A DNA stretch of 64,000 nucleotides from Fulvivirga ligni (lineage in GTDB: Bacteria > Bacteroidota > Bacteroidia > Cytophagales > Cyclobacteriaceae). The first letter of the stretch is position 1, and each line of letters begins with the position of its first letter. Where the stretch lies: contig NZ_CP089979.1 in NCBI RefSeq assembly GCF_021389935.1, positions 5,561,001 to 5,625,000 of the forward strand, written 5' to 3'. Both the position numbers and the translations under genes were made by a program. Of this stretch, positions 24,399-33,956 are shown one piece after another. The notes below the pieces were generated by a model. The model was not told where the DNA came from and searched no databases. It saw only the letters and a program-made list of their open reading frames with translations.

Positions 24399-25247
24399 AT
24401 GGCAAATCTTACATTTTCCGGGCACGACACCTTTCATTGTAGGCATTTTTGGCTCAAAAAGGGATACGACTTAACGGCTCAAAACAAACCATTTAATGAT
24501 GACGCAGTACTCAACTTAGGTGTCGGTAGAAATATGGTTACTGCTATCCGTTACTGGCTTCGTGCTTTTGATATTTTAAATGAAAGTGATGAGCTCAATG
24601 ACTTAGCCAAGAAAATATTTGATGATAAAGGCTGGGACCCATTTTTAGAAGATGAAGGAACGCTTTGGTTACTTCATTATCAGCTGGCTAAGAAGCAACA
24701 CGCGTCAATCTACAACATCATATTTTCTGAATTGAGAAAATTCCGACCAGAATTTACACTCAAACACTTTTTAGATTTTATTGATCGTGAAAAAGGAGAG
24801 TTTAATCAGAATACATTAAAGAAAGATTTTCAGGTTTTCCAAAGAACCTATTTGGCAACGAAGGATGAAAAAGACCTCGAGGAAAGTCTCTCTGGACTAT
24901 TAACTGAACTAGGGCTTGTAAGAGAAATAAAAAGAGAAAAGAAATCATATCTGAATATTGAAAATAAGAAAAGACCTGAACTCCCTTATCAAATCGTGCT
25001 CTTTGCCATCCTAGACAATGAAGATTATGGCAACTCTATTAGTTTCAGGAGCTTTTACAATGAAAAAAATGGCATAGGAAACATCTTCGCGCTATCTGAA
25101 GATGGACTTTTTGAAAAAATCTCTCAAATCACAGAAAATTATAAAGACATAACCTTTGTCAATGAAGCAGGGGTAAGAGAATTGCAATTTAAAAGCAATA
25201 AACCAGCGGCTATAAAAATATTGGAGGATTACTATGCTAAAAACTAA
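24399..25247 (+). CDS. DUF4007 protein, SspB-like DNA phosphorothioation component
   Basis: 282 residues from the ATG at 24399; a GTG two codons upstream is also possible. The N-terminus FSGHDTFHCRHFWLKKGYDL and the following DAVLNLGVGRNMVTAIRYWLRAF are the conserved DUF4007 pattern. In Ssp systems the DUF4007 protein (SspB) is a nickase acting with SspC and SspD to place a phosphorothioate on one DNA strand. I see no further catalytic motif. The 3' end overlaps the ATPase gene by 14 bp, and the third gene overlaps in turn, so this is one operon. SspB identity rests on domain plus gene order. Confidence 0.8.
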   Translation: MANLTFSGHDTFHCRHFWLKKGYDLTAQNKPFNDDAVLNLGVGRNMVTAIRYWLRAFDILNESDELNDLAKKIFDDKGWDPFLEDEGTLWLLHYQLAKKQHASIYNIIFSELRKFRPEFTLKHFLDFIDREKGEFNQNTLKKDFQVFQRTYLATKDEKDLEESLSGLLTELGLVREIKREKKSYLNIENKKRPELPYQIVLFAILDNEDYGNSISFRSFYNEKNGIGNIFALSEDGLFEKISQITENYKDITFVNEAGVRELQFKSNKPAAIKILEDYYAKN

Positions 25248-28200
25248 ATTTTCTCCATCTGTAAACATTATTCGGGATTCTGAGAAAAACCTGAAGTACA
25301 CCCCTACTCCTAACGCTCAAAAAATTGCAAAACAGGTTTTTAGTGATTTTGAACATGGAATTCACTCGTTCACATTAATTGGCTCTTATGGTACGGGAAA
25401 ATCATCATTTTTATGGGCTCTCGAACAAACACTCAAAAAAAATCATGACTTTTTCAAAATAGGAACAGTATATAATCAATTCCAATTCTTGCATTGGGTA
25501 GGAGAATACCAATCATTGATTAATTACTCAGCGGACCAATTACATATTGAAAATGATTTGGCTGGAAATCAAAGAATTTTTGATGCGCTGTACCAACAAT
25601 ATGACAAGCTGGGTAAACATGGAATGCTCATCATTCAGATTGACGAGTTTGGTAAGTTCCTGGAGTATGCAGCCGAGCACAATCCTGATCAGGAGCTATA
25701 TTTTATTCAGCAATTGGCTGAATTCGTAAATGACCCTGATAGAAACATAATTTTACTTACCACACTCCACCAAAATTTTGAATCTTATGGTTACATACTT
25801 GATGAATCTCAAAGACTCGAATGGAGAAAAGTAAAAGGCCGATTTAAAGAATTAACTTTTAATGAACCCGTTGAGCAATTAATTTATTTGGCAGCGGAAC
25901 AATTTGATGGAGAAAGTGGAAATGAAAAGCTTTCCAAACAATTGGTGGAATTGATTAAGAAAAACCACCTTTTTTCTATCAATATTGAATTCATAAGTAA
26001 AGTAGCTAATAAATTATATCCATTAGACCCAATAAGTGCGATTGTCTTGACAAAAGCCTTGCAACACTACGGGCAAAACGAAAGATCATTATTTACATTT
26101 CTCCAGACATTCGAACATTCAGAGGAAAGCTATTTCCATCTCGCAGAGCTTTGCCAGTATTTACATCACAATTTCTATTGGTTTATTAATTCAAAATATA
26201 ACCCAGACTTTAAGCAATGGTCAGAAATTAGGTCATCTATAGAAAGAGCGGAAGCACTATTCCCCAATAGATCAATAGAAGCAACAGCAATACTTCAAAC
26301 AATTGGCTTGTTGCAAATATTCACAAGTGAGGCAGCTAACATCAATGAGGAATTGCTCAACACTTATGGAAACTCAGTTTTAGGAATTGAAGACACTGAT
26401 CAAATCCTTGAAAAACTGGAGCGCAATAAAGTGGTGCGTTATTCCAAACTAAAAGATTCCTATAAACTCTTTGAAGGAACAGATTTAGACATCGAAGAAG
26501 CGTTATTGAATGCTGAAAAAAATGTAGGAGAGCAAATTGACATTGCAGCTAAACTTCGTAATCATTTTGATTTTCCAATAATTACAGCAAAATCAATTTC
26601 TTATACAAAAGGAACGCCGAGACTGTTTGAATTTGTCATTAGTGAAGAACCTATTCATCAAAAACCAATTGAACAAATTGATGGATTTATCAATCTATTA
26701 TTTAGTGAATCCCTTATTTCTAAAGACATTATTGGTGAGTCAAAGAAAGAGGAAGAAGCCATCTTGTATGGTCATTTCAAGAATTATGTAGGAATAAAAA
26801 GTACGCTACTTGATATTGAGCGAACAAAGAAAGTAATTGAAGAAAATACGGAGGATCGCGTTGCAAAAAAAGAACTTGAAAGCATCCTTCAAAGTCATGA
26901 ACAACTATTAAGTCATTATGTAGTCAATGCTTTATATAGTGACAAAATAGATTGGTATTTCAAAGGGGAGAAAACAATTATCAAAAGCAAATCCAGCTTT
27001 AATAGATTACTTTCCAATATATGTAAAAAGGTATATCCCTTTTGCCCTGATTTCAATAATGAATTGGTTAATAAACACAAAATATCAACATCAATACATA
27101 CTGCCAGGAAGAACTATTTTGCCCAATTGGTCAATCATTGGAATGTGCCGGATTTAGGATTTGCCCAAGATAAGTTCCCACCAGAGAAAACAATATACCA
27201 AAGTTTATTAAGAGAAACTCATTTGCATATAGCCAATGGAAATTCTGCGGAATTAGTCGCTCCACATCAAAAATCCAGTTTTTTCGAGGTTTGGAATGCC
27301 TGTGAGCACTTTTTGGATGAAGCAAAAGAAGGAAGGAAAAAACTTACCGACTTAGTAGACATACTCAGCAGCAGACCCTATAAACTGAAACAAGGTTTAA
27401 TTGATTTTTGGGTGCCTACTTATCTCTTTATGAAAAGAGGTGATTATGCCCTTTATGGTGATAGTGGTTATATACCCAATATCAATGACTCACTTTTATA
27501 TCTGATAACCAGGAACACAAAAGAATATCAGATAAAAGCATTTGAAATTAGTGGATTAAGACTAAAGCTTTTTAATAAATACCGTGACTTTCTTCAACTT
27601 AAAAATCATGAAAGATTAAGTAATGAAGGATTTATAGAAAGTATTAAGCCATTTTTAATTTTTTACAGAGGTCTACCCGAATATACCAAGCGTACCGAAC
27701 GGCTTTCATCGGAAGCCATAAAATTCAGAGATGCTCTAGTTAGTGCAGAAGATCCCGAGGCAACATTCTTTGAGCATATCCCTAAAGCACTTAAAGTAGA
27801 CATAAAAAAATTAACCGATTCTGACGATTATCTCTCTGAATATGCACTCTTACTTCAGGGAAAAGTAGAGGAACTTAAAAATGCATACAAGAACCTTTTA
27901 AACAGAATAGAAATATACCTGGCTAAGGATATTTTAGGGAATGATAACATAGATTTTGAAGTCTATAAAAGACAATTACAAGAACGGTTTAAGCATTTGA
28001 AAGAACATCAACTGATCCAAGATGAAGTTATATTCTTAAACCGGATTAATTCACCTTTAGAAGACAGAGACAGTTGGATTGCTTCAATTTCTCAGGCACT
28101 TTTGAAGAAGCAATTAGAATCAATTACCGATAAGGATGAATTGCTTTTAAAAGATAGATTGCAATTCATGATCCGGTCATTGGATAATCAAGTGAAACTT

Positions 28201-28416
28201 GAAAAGGAAGATAACAAGGAAAATGAAGAACTTTTAAAAGTTGATATTACAGCAAAAAGACAAGGATTAAAAGAGCATACGGTTAGAATACAACAGAAGA
28301 AACTAAAAGACAAGCAAACTACGATAAATACCATAAATGATTTATTAAATGAAGATAAATCTTCGAAAATTGCTATATTAACAAAACTATTGAAGGACGA
28401 ACTGGACAATGAGTAA
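25234..28416 (+). CDS. Large P-loop ATPase, SspC-like
   Basis: A 1060-residue protein. Walker A is GSYGTGKSSFL (50-60) and Walker B is MLIIQIDEFGKFLEYA (Asp137, Glu138), followed by a sensor-like IILLTTLHQNFESYG. The N-terminal ~400 residues form an AAA/STAND-like ATPase; the rest is long, helical and Lys/Glu-rich with no domain I recognise. The arrangement is shared with BREX BrxC-type ATPases, but the flanking DUF4007 and PAPS-reductase genes fit SspC. It probably couples ATP hydrolysis to the nicking and sulfur-insertion steps. It overlaps both neighbours (14 bp and 8 bp). Confidence 0.78.
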   Translation: MLKTKFSPSVNIIRDSEKNLKYTPTPNAQKIAKQVFSDFEHGIHSFTLIGSYGTGKSSFLWALEQTLKKNHDFFKIGTVYNQFQFLHWVGEYQSLINYSADQLHIENDLAGNQRIFDALYQQYDKLGKHGMLIIQIDEFGKFLEYAAEHNPDQELYFIQQLAEFVNDPDRNIILLTTLHQNFESYGYILDESQRLEWRKVKGRFKELTFNEPVEQLIYLAAEQFDGESGNEKLSKQLVELIKKNHLFSINIEFISKVANKLYPLDPISAIVLTKALQHYGQNERSLFTFLQTFEHSEESYFHLAELCQYLHHNFYWFINSKYNPDFKQWSEIRSSIERAEALFPNRSIEATAILQTIGLLQIFTSEAANINEELLNTYGNSVLGIEDTDQILEKLERNKVVRYSKLKDSYKLFEGTDLDIEEALLNAEKNVGEQIDIAAKLRNHFDFPIITAKSISYTKGTPRLFEFVISEEPIHQKPIEQIDGFINLLFSESLISKDIIGESKKEEEAILYGHFKNYVGIKSTLLDIERTKKVIEENTEDRVAKKELESILQSHEQLLSHYVVNALYSDKIDWYFKGEKTIIKSKSSFNRLLSNICKKVYPFCPDFNNELVNKHKISTSIHTARKNYFAQLVNHWNVPDLGFAQDKFPPEKTIYQSLLRETHLHIANGNSAELVAPHQKSSFFEVWNACEHFLDEAKEGRKKLTDLVDILSSRPYKLKQGLIDFWVPTYLFMKRGDYALYGDSGYIPNINDSLLYLITRNTKEYQIKAFEISGLRLKLFNKYRDFLQLKNHERLSNEGFIESIKPFLIFYRGLPEYTKRTERLSSEAIKFRDALVSAEDPEATFFEHIPKALKVDIKKLTDSDDYLSEYALLLQGKVEELKNAYKNLLNRIEIYLAKDILGNDNIDFEVYKRQLQERFKHLKEHQLIQDEVIFLNRINSPLEDRDSWIASISQALLKKQLESITDKDELLLKDRLQFMIRSLDNQVKLEKEDNKENEELLKVDITAKRQGLKEHTVRIQQKKLKDKQTTINTINDLLNEDKSSKIAILTKLLKDELDNE

Positions 28417-29548
28417 GACAAAGCATGTAATAGGGATTTCAGGAGGAAAAGATAGTGCAGCGTTGGCTATCTATTTACATGACAAATATCCAAATATCGA
28501 TTTAACTTATTATTTCTGTGACACGGGGAAAGAACTAGATGATACATACCAGCTTATTGATAATCTTGAGCTTTATTTAGGGTCAAAAATATTAAAACTG
28601 GAGAATGAAGAGGTTACTAAAAGTCCGGACGACCCATTTGATCACTTTTTCAAAGCCTACAGGGGTTACATTCCTTCAGCACAAGCCAGATGGTGTACAA
28701 AAAAATTGAAATTAGAACCCTTTGAAAAGTTTGTAGGAGATGCCCCCACTATTTCCTACGTAGGCATTCGTGGAGATGAAGATCGTGAGGGATATATTTC
28801 AACCAAACCGAATATACAATCCATTTTTCCTTTCAGAAGAAATATTTGGAGCGAGGACATTATCAACAAAGTGCTTTATAACAAGAATATCCAAATGGTG
28901 GCTGATTTATATGGCAATCATGTAAATGGCCGAACCTTAGATAAGGTACTTGAAACCGTATATGAACCTTTCGATGTTCATCCTAAAGAAAAGACGATTA
29001 CCCGAAGGAATCGGATGGCCAAACTTGAGAGAATATTGGACACGGGAGTTGTTCCTTTTAATAAAGTAGTATTTGATTTTCTTAAAACCACAGCATATCC
29101 TTTAGCTCAAGAAAGTGATTTTCTCCTATTGGAAAATGAAGACATCTTAATTCGGGATGATATATTTAAAATACTAGAAGATAGTGGTGTTGGTGTGCCT
29201 GGCTACTACCAAAAGAAAGAGTACGTAGTCAATGAAGAAAAAGGTGAATATGCCCGTAGTCGATCTGGTTGTTTCTTCTGTTTCTTCCAACAAAAGATCG
29301 AGTGGGTTTGGCTCTATGAGCAACATCCTGATTTGTTTGAAAAAGCCAAAAAATACGAAAACGAAGACGAAGGCTTTACGTGGAACCAATATGAAACTTT
29401 GGAAGACCTCATAAAGCCTAGACGTATGGAACAAATTAAAGAAGAACACCTCAACCGCACCAAAAAAGAAAAATCAAAAGATTCTAAATTTTTAATTGAC
29501 ATCCTTGACGATACTGAAAGTGAAGGATGTGCGGCTTGTTTTATTTAG
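28409..29548 (+). CDS. PAPS-reductase-family protein, SspD-like
   Basis: 379 residues. The PP-loop is ISGGKDSAALAIYL (SGGKDS at 11-16), and ARWCTKKLKLEPF (Cys96) is the usual PAPS-reductase cysteine motif. GIRGDEDREGY follows. Two CxxC pairs are present, Cys288/Cys291 (SGCFFCFFQQKIEW) and Cys374/Cys377 at the extreme C-terminus (EGCAACFI), possible Fe-S or sulfur-carrying ligands as in DndC-type enzymes. SspD activates the DNA backbone and inserts sulfur supplied by a cysteine desulfurase. No desulfurase gene (sspA) is in the window, so sulfur may come from a housekeeping IscS/SufS. It ends in a 4-bp overlap with the convergent DndB-like gene. Confidence 0.82.
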   Translation: MSKTKHVIGISGGKDSAALAIYLHDKYPNIDLTYYFCDTGKELDDTYQLIDNLELYLGSKILKLENEEVTKSPDDPFDHFFKAYRGYIPSAQARWCTKKLKLEPFEKFVGDAPTISYVGIRGDEDREGYISTKPNIQSIFPFRRNIWSEDIINKVLYNKNIQMVADLYGNHVNGRTLDKVLETVYEPFDVHPKEKTITRRNRMAKLERILDTGVVPFNKVVFDFLKTTAYPLAQESDFLLLENEDILIRDDIFKILEDSGVGVPGYYQKKEYVVNEEKGEYARSRSGCFFCFFQQKIEWVWLYEQHPDLFEKAKKYENEDEGFTWNQYETLEDLIKPRRMEQIKEEHLNRTKKEKSKDSKFLIDILDDTESEGCAACFI

Positions 29549-30777
29549 TTTATAATAGGTCTAATATGATTATGATATTCTTCATTGTTTAATTCATATA
29601 TCCTCTTCATTTCATCATGTATTTCTTCTTGATTGTAGAACTTACCTAACAAAAACATGAGGAGATTTTTTTTAAGCCTATCTTCTCCTGTTATCATTTT
29701 TTCATTCCAATATAGATATTTCCAAGTATTCCCAGACAAGGAAAAGTCCACCTGTCTCAGTTTGTCTATAAATGTCTGCCTCTCATTATCATCAAATCTA
29801 GAATAAGCATAGGCAATTAATTTTTGACCAACGGGTCTTAATAATAAGCTACCTCCACTTTCCGAGTCTCTCTCAATTGATTTATTGTCTATTCTTACAT
29901 CCACTCCTCCATTTACGTACCTCACTATTTCTGGAAAAACCTGAAAAAAAACATCCCAAAACTCTGCGGCTTTTTCGTAAAATTGATTAAGTTCATTATC
30001 ACTCGGACGCATAGTATAAAACATATTATCCTTTCTAAATAATATTTTATTTATTGCATTAATGGTAACAAGAGTTGTCAGGGAAGTATTATCGCTACTA
30101 GGTATGTTTCCACTTTTTGATGTTGACAAGGCTCTTTGTTTTGATAAAATTGTGTGATCAGAAACAAGTCTTCTTGTAACTATTGCAGCGGCATCATCTT
30201 CATCTAAAATAATTAGCTCTGCACCTTTAGGTTTTTCAGCATACTTATTTAATACGGTAAAAAGTCTTCTTGTTCTTTCCAGATTATCGTGTTTGTGAAT
30301 AACGAATATTAGAGGTATTTCAAGATCACCTAAACCTGGATCATTTTCTAATGATTTCCTTATTCCTAATAACCTATGCTGTCCATCAAGAGCAAAAATT
30401 TGCTCGGTACCTGTTAAGGATAAAACACCAAATTTGCTGCTAAGAAAGTCAACGGAAGAATCATCAATATCTGAACCTTCAACTTGAAAATTTCTTCCAA
30501 TACTAATTTCCGTCCATTTAGGATTACCACGATGAATAGCAACTACTATACAACCTAGGAATCTCTCGTCCTTATCAGTAATATAACTAGTTATTGCCCT
30601 TATCCTAGTTTTTTTTATTTCTCTTTGTAGTATTTCATTTATGTTAGTTGTATAAAGTTCCTCAGATTCAGAAACTGTTATAATTCTGTGATTATCGACA
30701 ATATCTGAAGCTTTCATTACTGTAGAGTAATAGTCCCAAAGTCCCAAATTGCCTCTTGTACAAGCTAAATGTATCAT
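29545..30777 (-). CDS. DndB-like DGQHR-domain protein
   Basis: 410 residues from the ATG at 30777, 1 bp after the upstream stop; an in-frame ATG at 30825, overlapping the upstream gene by 47 bp, is the alternative. The key motif is QIFALDGQHRLLGIRKSLE (DGQHR at 131-135), then IPLIFVIHKHDNLERTRRLFTVLNKYAEKPKGAELIILDEDD, as in DndB. In Dnd systems DndB represses the dnd genes. The SspE effector carries a related DGQQR-type motif in its sensor domain, so this protein could regulate or sense phosphorothioate. Which is true here is inference. Last gene of the convergent cassette. Confidence 0.82.
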   Translation of the reverse strand: MIHLACTRGNLGLWDYYSTVMKASDIVDNHRIITVSESEELYTTNINEILQREIKKTRIRAITSYITDKDERFLGCIVVAIHRGNPKWTEISIGRNFQVEGSDIDDSSVDFLSSKFGVLSLTGTEQIFALDGQHRLLGIRKSLENDPGLGDLEIPLIFVIHKHDNLERTRRLFTVLNKYAEKPKGAELIILDEDDAAAIVTRRLVSDHTILSKQRALSTSKSGNIPSSDNTSLTTLVTINAINKILFRKDNMFYTMRPSDNELNQFYEKAAEFWDVFFQVFPEIVRYVNGGVDVRIDNKSIERDSESGGSLLLRPVGQKLIAYAYSRFDDNERQTFIDKLRQVDFSLSGNTWKYLYWNEKMITGEDRLKKNLLMFLLGKFYNQEEIHDEMKRIYELNNEEYHNHIRPIIN

Positions 30778-30778
30778 T

Positions 30779-31306
30779 CTAATATAGTCGTCTTGTTTGT
30801 CTAGCCTCTCCGTGTAATTCCTCATTCAAAGGAGGTACAATATTGTTAAATATATTTTTCTCTATGTCTACAATATCTTGATCAGATCTTTCAGATAACT
30901 CAAAATAATAAACATAGGTATGATGTGGCCAAAGGTTAGTTAATCTCATTATATTTTTTGCTATTGCTTTGTTTCCAATGGACTTAACGTATTTAAGAAA
31001 CCTCCTAAAAAAGTTAAAGTTAGTAGTACCTGCCTGTACTCTACCAACGTATAATAAATGCTTTGAAATCATTACATCAGATAACGGGTAGTTAGGCTCA
31101 AGGCAGAACATATAGATCCCCTTTCCCGTGTGAATGTTATCAGGCATTACTTCTCTTATATTTTCATCAAATTTTAATCTGATTGGATCCCCAAGTCCGT
31201 GATCTAATATCTGGTTCCACCAATTCGGGTTATGATGTACTAACATTGTGTAAGGGTTTCCAAATGGATAGGATTCAATAACTTCTGCAAACGTCAAATA
31301 TGCCAT
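30779..31306 (-). CDS. GIY-YIG-like nuclease domain protein
   Basis: 175 residues. After an N-terminal ~60-residue extension the catalytic pattern appears: GKGIYMFCLEP (GIY at 63-65), HLLYVGRV (YVG at 86-88), an Arg-rich helix (NFFRRFLKYVK) and the metal-binding Glu in QDIVDIEKNIFNN (~Glu149). No DNA-binding domain is evident. It may cut DNA, directed by a partner, which suits a restriction-like role. It starts 38 bp after the GHKL ATPase stop and its TAG is 1 bp before the DndB-like ATG. Confidence 0.72.
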   Translation of the reverse strand: MAYLTFAEVIESYPFGNPYTMLVHHNPNWWNQILDHGLGDPIRLKFDENIREVMPDNIHTGKGIYMFCLEPNYPLSDVMISKHLLYVGRVQAGTTNFNFFRRFLKYVKSIGNKAIAKNIMRLTNLWPHHTYVYYFELSERSDQDIVDIEKNIFNNIVPPLNEELHGEARQTRRLY

Positions 31307-31344
31307 GTATTAAACAGTATTATAAATTATAAGATAAATCAAAA

Positions 31345-33822
31345 TTAATCTACTACCCCCATCATCATCTCCTCCATTCCACCAAAATTTAACAAGAATG
31401 TGGAGTAGTAATGATCAAAGACATCCCTAAGATACTCACCGATATCTATTACTTCCTTAGAATTCATTCCATCAACTGGTTTACTTATCTCAAATCCCCG
31501 TTTTTTTGTAATTGCATACAAAAATAAAGTATGAAAATATACTGCTGATTTGTACTTGTTTTCCGAATAAGTGAACTGATGCTCGTTAGGATTTTTATAC
31601 TTGGATAAAAAAGATTTAAATACGTTACTTTCCATATTGATAAAAACCTTTTCAAGCTCCGACTCCCCCTTAGCCTGTGGATACATTACTGTGTAATAAT
31701 TGAAGTCATCGCTTATAAAATCGGCTACTTCTTCCCATGATAAAGAACCATCTCTCTTATTTTCGTAAACTGTAATTAGTTCTGGGATCCCTAAATCCTC
31801 ATTATCTATTTGTTTTTTCTTTAACGGTTGTTTTGGCTTTTCTGGTTCAGTGATTTTTGCCCAGAATATTTCCTCAAAGTCTTTACCTGGACCTGTCAGT
31901 GTAACTTTTAACGGTATGTTATCACCAACATTAACCATTCTATTAGGTGTCAAGCTAATTCGAATTTTACCATCTTTTGGACTCGAAGTTACTATATTGA
32001 AAACCTCCTCTACTTCATTCGGCTCGGGTTTGGGGTTAGGAGGTCCATCTTTCTTGCTTCCCTGTTGAGCTAATGCAATCTTAAGTTCCCCAGGTTCATC
32101 CACGCGATCAAAATAGTTGTTTTCAACATCAGTATCAAACAAGATTCTCTTTTCAGATCCCCTAGGGATATTAACCGCTTTTATACCACCCTTCTCTGGA
32201 AGTTTGAGTTTAAAGTTTGTGGGAAACCTATTAGGATTAAATGATTCTTTTTCCTTTTTATCTTTTTTGTCTCCCGTTTTATGTTTTGGTTTATTATTAT
32301 CTTTTATTTTATCAAGTTTAAGAGTATCACTTATCAGTTTTCTCAATTCATCATTTAACGGCAAATCTTTAGTTATCGATCTTAATAATTCTTTTGTATC
32401 AGTCTGATCTAACGAACCTATTTGTTTTCTCCTTTTAAATATTTCCTTTAGTCTTTCATTGGCTTTCAATTTTTTAGACAAAAATTCTCTAAGTGATCTG
32501 GTCTCTTCCCCATCCTTCAGTCGATCCCGAGAGGCCATAAATAATTTGTTTCGAAAATCAATATCCATGTTAGTGCAATCTACATGAATAATTAAATGGT
32601 GCCTCAGCATATTCATTTGAAGAGACCTGACTATAAATTCAGAAGTGTAATGCCCGTGAACCTGACCATTAACAGAAAACAACACAGACATGTTATTTTT
32701 AAAAAACTCTCTTCTTATCGTATCTTTTGTTTCCTTAGCGGACTTATCGTCAATTTTGTTTTTAAATATATAACAAGTGACTTTGGCTACTCCCTTGTCT
32801 CCAAACAACTCATCAGAATATGTCTCTGAAAAATAATCTTCAATATATTTACTATCATCTTGCTCCAGCCTTCTTTTTAACCCATATAAAGGTCTCTCCA
32901 AGTTTCTATCGTCTGGATAACGTTCCTTTGTATCAACGGTTAAAATAGGAAGAGCTGGTTGAAATAAATATTCATTAATACTTTGATTAAGATCTCTAGA
33001 TATTACTGAGCGACTTCCAGATGGCAAATCATAAGAGTATAACTTGATAACCGTTCCCGTTTCAAACCACCTATTATGCAACCCCAAATCTAACTTTTCA
33101 ATTTCAAATGACGGTATCACTCCATTTATTTGAAAATACTCATACCATGTATTTTTTTTGGTTATTTTTTCTTCTTTGGTCAAGGGATGTTCTCTTATAA
33201 GCGTGAAACCAAACTCTCCTGTTTTATCAAATTTCCTAGACCCGATCAATTGATAACCTTTTTTACCACAAAAGACTATAGCTCCACTGCCTCCCATATT
33301 ATACTTACCTTGAACAAAATGTATCTCATTCTTATTTCCCTTGAGCAAAGACAGAAATGTATCTTTGAAATCCTTAGGATGCTGCCCTTCTCCATCATCA
33401 TATATAATCAATGAAGATTTTTTGCGTGGTCCATCGGCTATAATTTGCAGAGATTCTGACTGCGCTTTTCTAAAAGAGGATAAATCCCAATGGCTCGCAT
33501 CTGGAAAAAATTGATCTAAGGCTTCCTCCATTGATCTTGGAGCCTCTTCATCTTTTGGGTTTATATCCGCTTCCAAACATTTTTTAGTCAGAATTGCATC
33601 AATTGAGTTAGTAAGCTTTTCAATAAGAGCTGCAATGGGGTTTGACTGTTGATTTTCTATAACTCCATAATTACTGGGGTTGTTACCCAAAGGATGCCAG
33701 TTTTCGTTTTTGAAGGCTTCGGGATGCTTGTCAATGACCTGCTGTAATTCATCTTCTGTCCCAGACGAGTAAATGGCTTGAAAGAGTTTTCTGAGGCTTA
33801 CTTCCTGATTAAAGATATCCAT
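31345..33822 (-). CDS. GHKL (MORC/MutL-like) ATPase, 825 aa
   Basis: From the ATG at 33822 (MDIFNQEVSLRKLF); in-frame ATGs at 33828 and 33852 lie just upstream. The GHKL ATPase shows the N box ALIEKLTNSIDAIL (~67-78, Asn72), G1 box LIIYDDGEGQHP (~142-149) and G2 box GKYNMGGSGAIVF (~172-184). A transducer region, a Lys-rich linker, a beta-sandwich-like segment (DGKIRISLTPNRMVNVGDNIPLKVTLTG) and a helical C-terminus follow. Bacterial GHKL proteins of this kind occur in restriction-type conflict systems. It is the largest protein of the cassette converging on the Ssp-like operon, and ATP-gated clamping on DNA is the likely activity (inference). Confidence 0.82.
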   Translation of the reverse strand: MDIFNQEVSLRKLFQAIYSSGTEDELQQVIDKHPEAFKNENWHPLGNNPSNYGVIENQQSNPIAALIEKLTNSIDAILTKKCLEADINPKDEEAPRSMEEALDQFFPDASHWDLSSFRKAQSESLQIIADGPRKKSSLIIYDDGEGQHPKDFKDTFLSLLKGNKNEIHFVQGKYNMGGSGAIVFCGKKGYQLIGSRKFDKTGEFGFTLIREHPLTKEEKITKKNTWYEYFQINGVIPSFEIEKLDLGLHNRWFETGTVIKLYSYDLPSGSRSVISRDLNQSINEYLFQPALPILTVDTKERYPDDRNLERPLYGLKRRLEQDDSKYIEDYFSETYSDELFGDKGVAKVTCYIFKNKIDDKSAKETKDTIRREFFKNNMSVLFSVNGQVHGHYTSEFIVRSLQMNMLRHHLIIHVDCTNMDIDFRNKLFMASRDRLKDGEETRSLREFLSKKLKANERLKEIFKRRKQIGSLDQTDTKELLRSITKDLPLNDELRKLISDTLKLDKIKDNNKPKHKTGDKKDKKEKESFNPNRFPTNFKLKLPEKGGIKAVNIPRGSEKRILFDTDVENNYFDRVDEPGELKIALAQQGSKKDGPPNPKPEPNEVEEVFNIVTSSPKDGKIRISLTPNRMVNVGDNIPLKVTLTGPGKDFEEIFWAKITEPEKPKQPLKKKQIDNEDLGIPELITVYENKRDGSLSWEEVADFISDDFNYYTVMYPQAKGESELEKVFINMESNVFKSFLSKYKNPNEHQFTYSENKYKSAVYFHTLFLYAITKKRGFEISKPVDGMNSKEVIDIGEYLRDVFDHYYSTFLLNFGGMEEMMMGVVD

Positions 33823-33956
33823 AGACATTAGAGTTTCTCTAAAATACAACAATCATTCAATAATTAATCATAATTACAGACTTAGTTATTCGTATGACCA
33901 CGGAGAATATTCATAAGCCTTGTCACCAACACCATCAAAAATATCAAGACCTTTTC

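Noticed and set aside
24399-29548. BREX type 4 (BrxP-BrxC-PglZ-BrxL) identity for the island
   Set aside because: A PAPS reductase and a large ATPase fit both, but PglZ and BrxL are absent and DUF4007 with this order fits SspB-SspC-SspD better. A profile search would decide.
32117-32407. Plus-strand frames opposite the GHKL gene and similar frames opposite other large genes
   Set aside because: They are antisense shadows of well-supported genes with skewed Ser/Leu/Phe composition.
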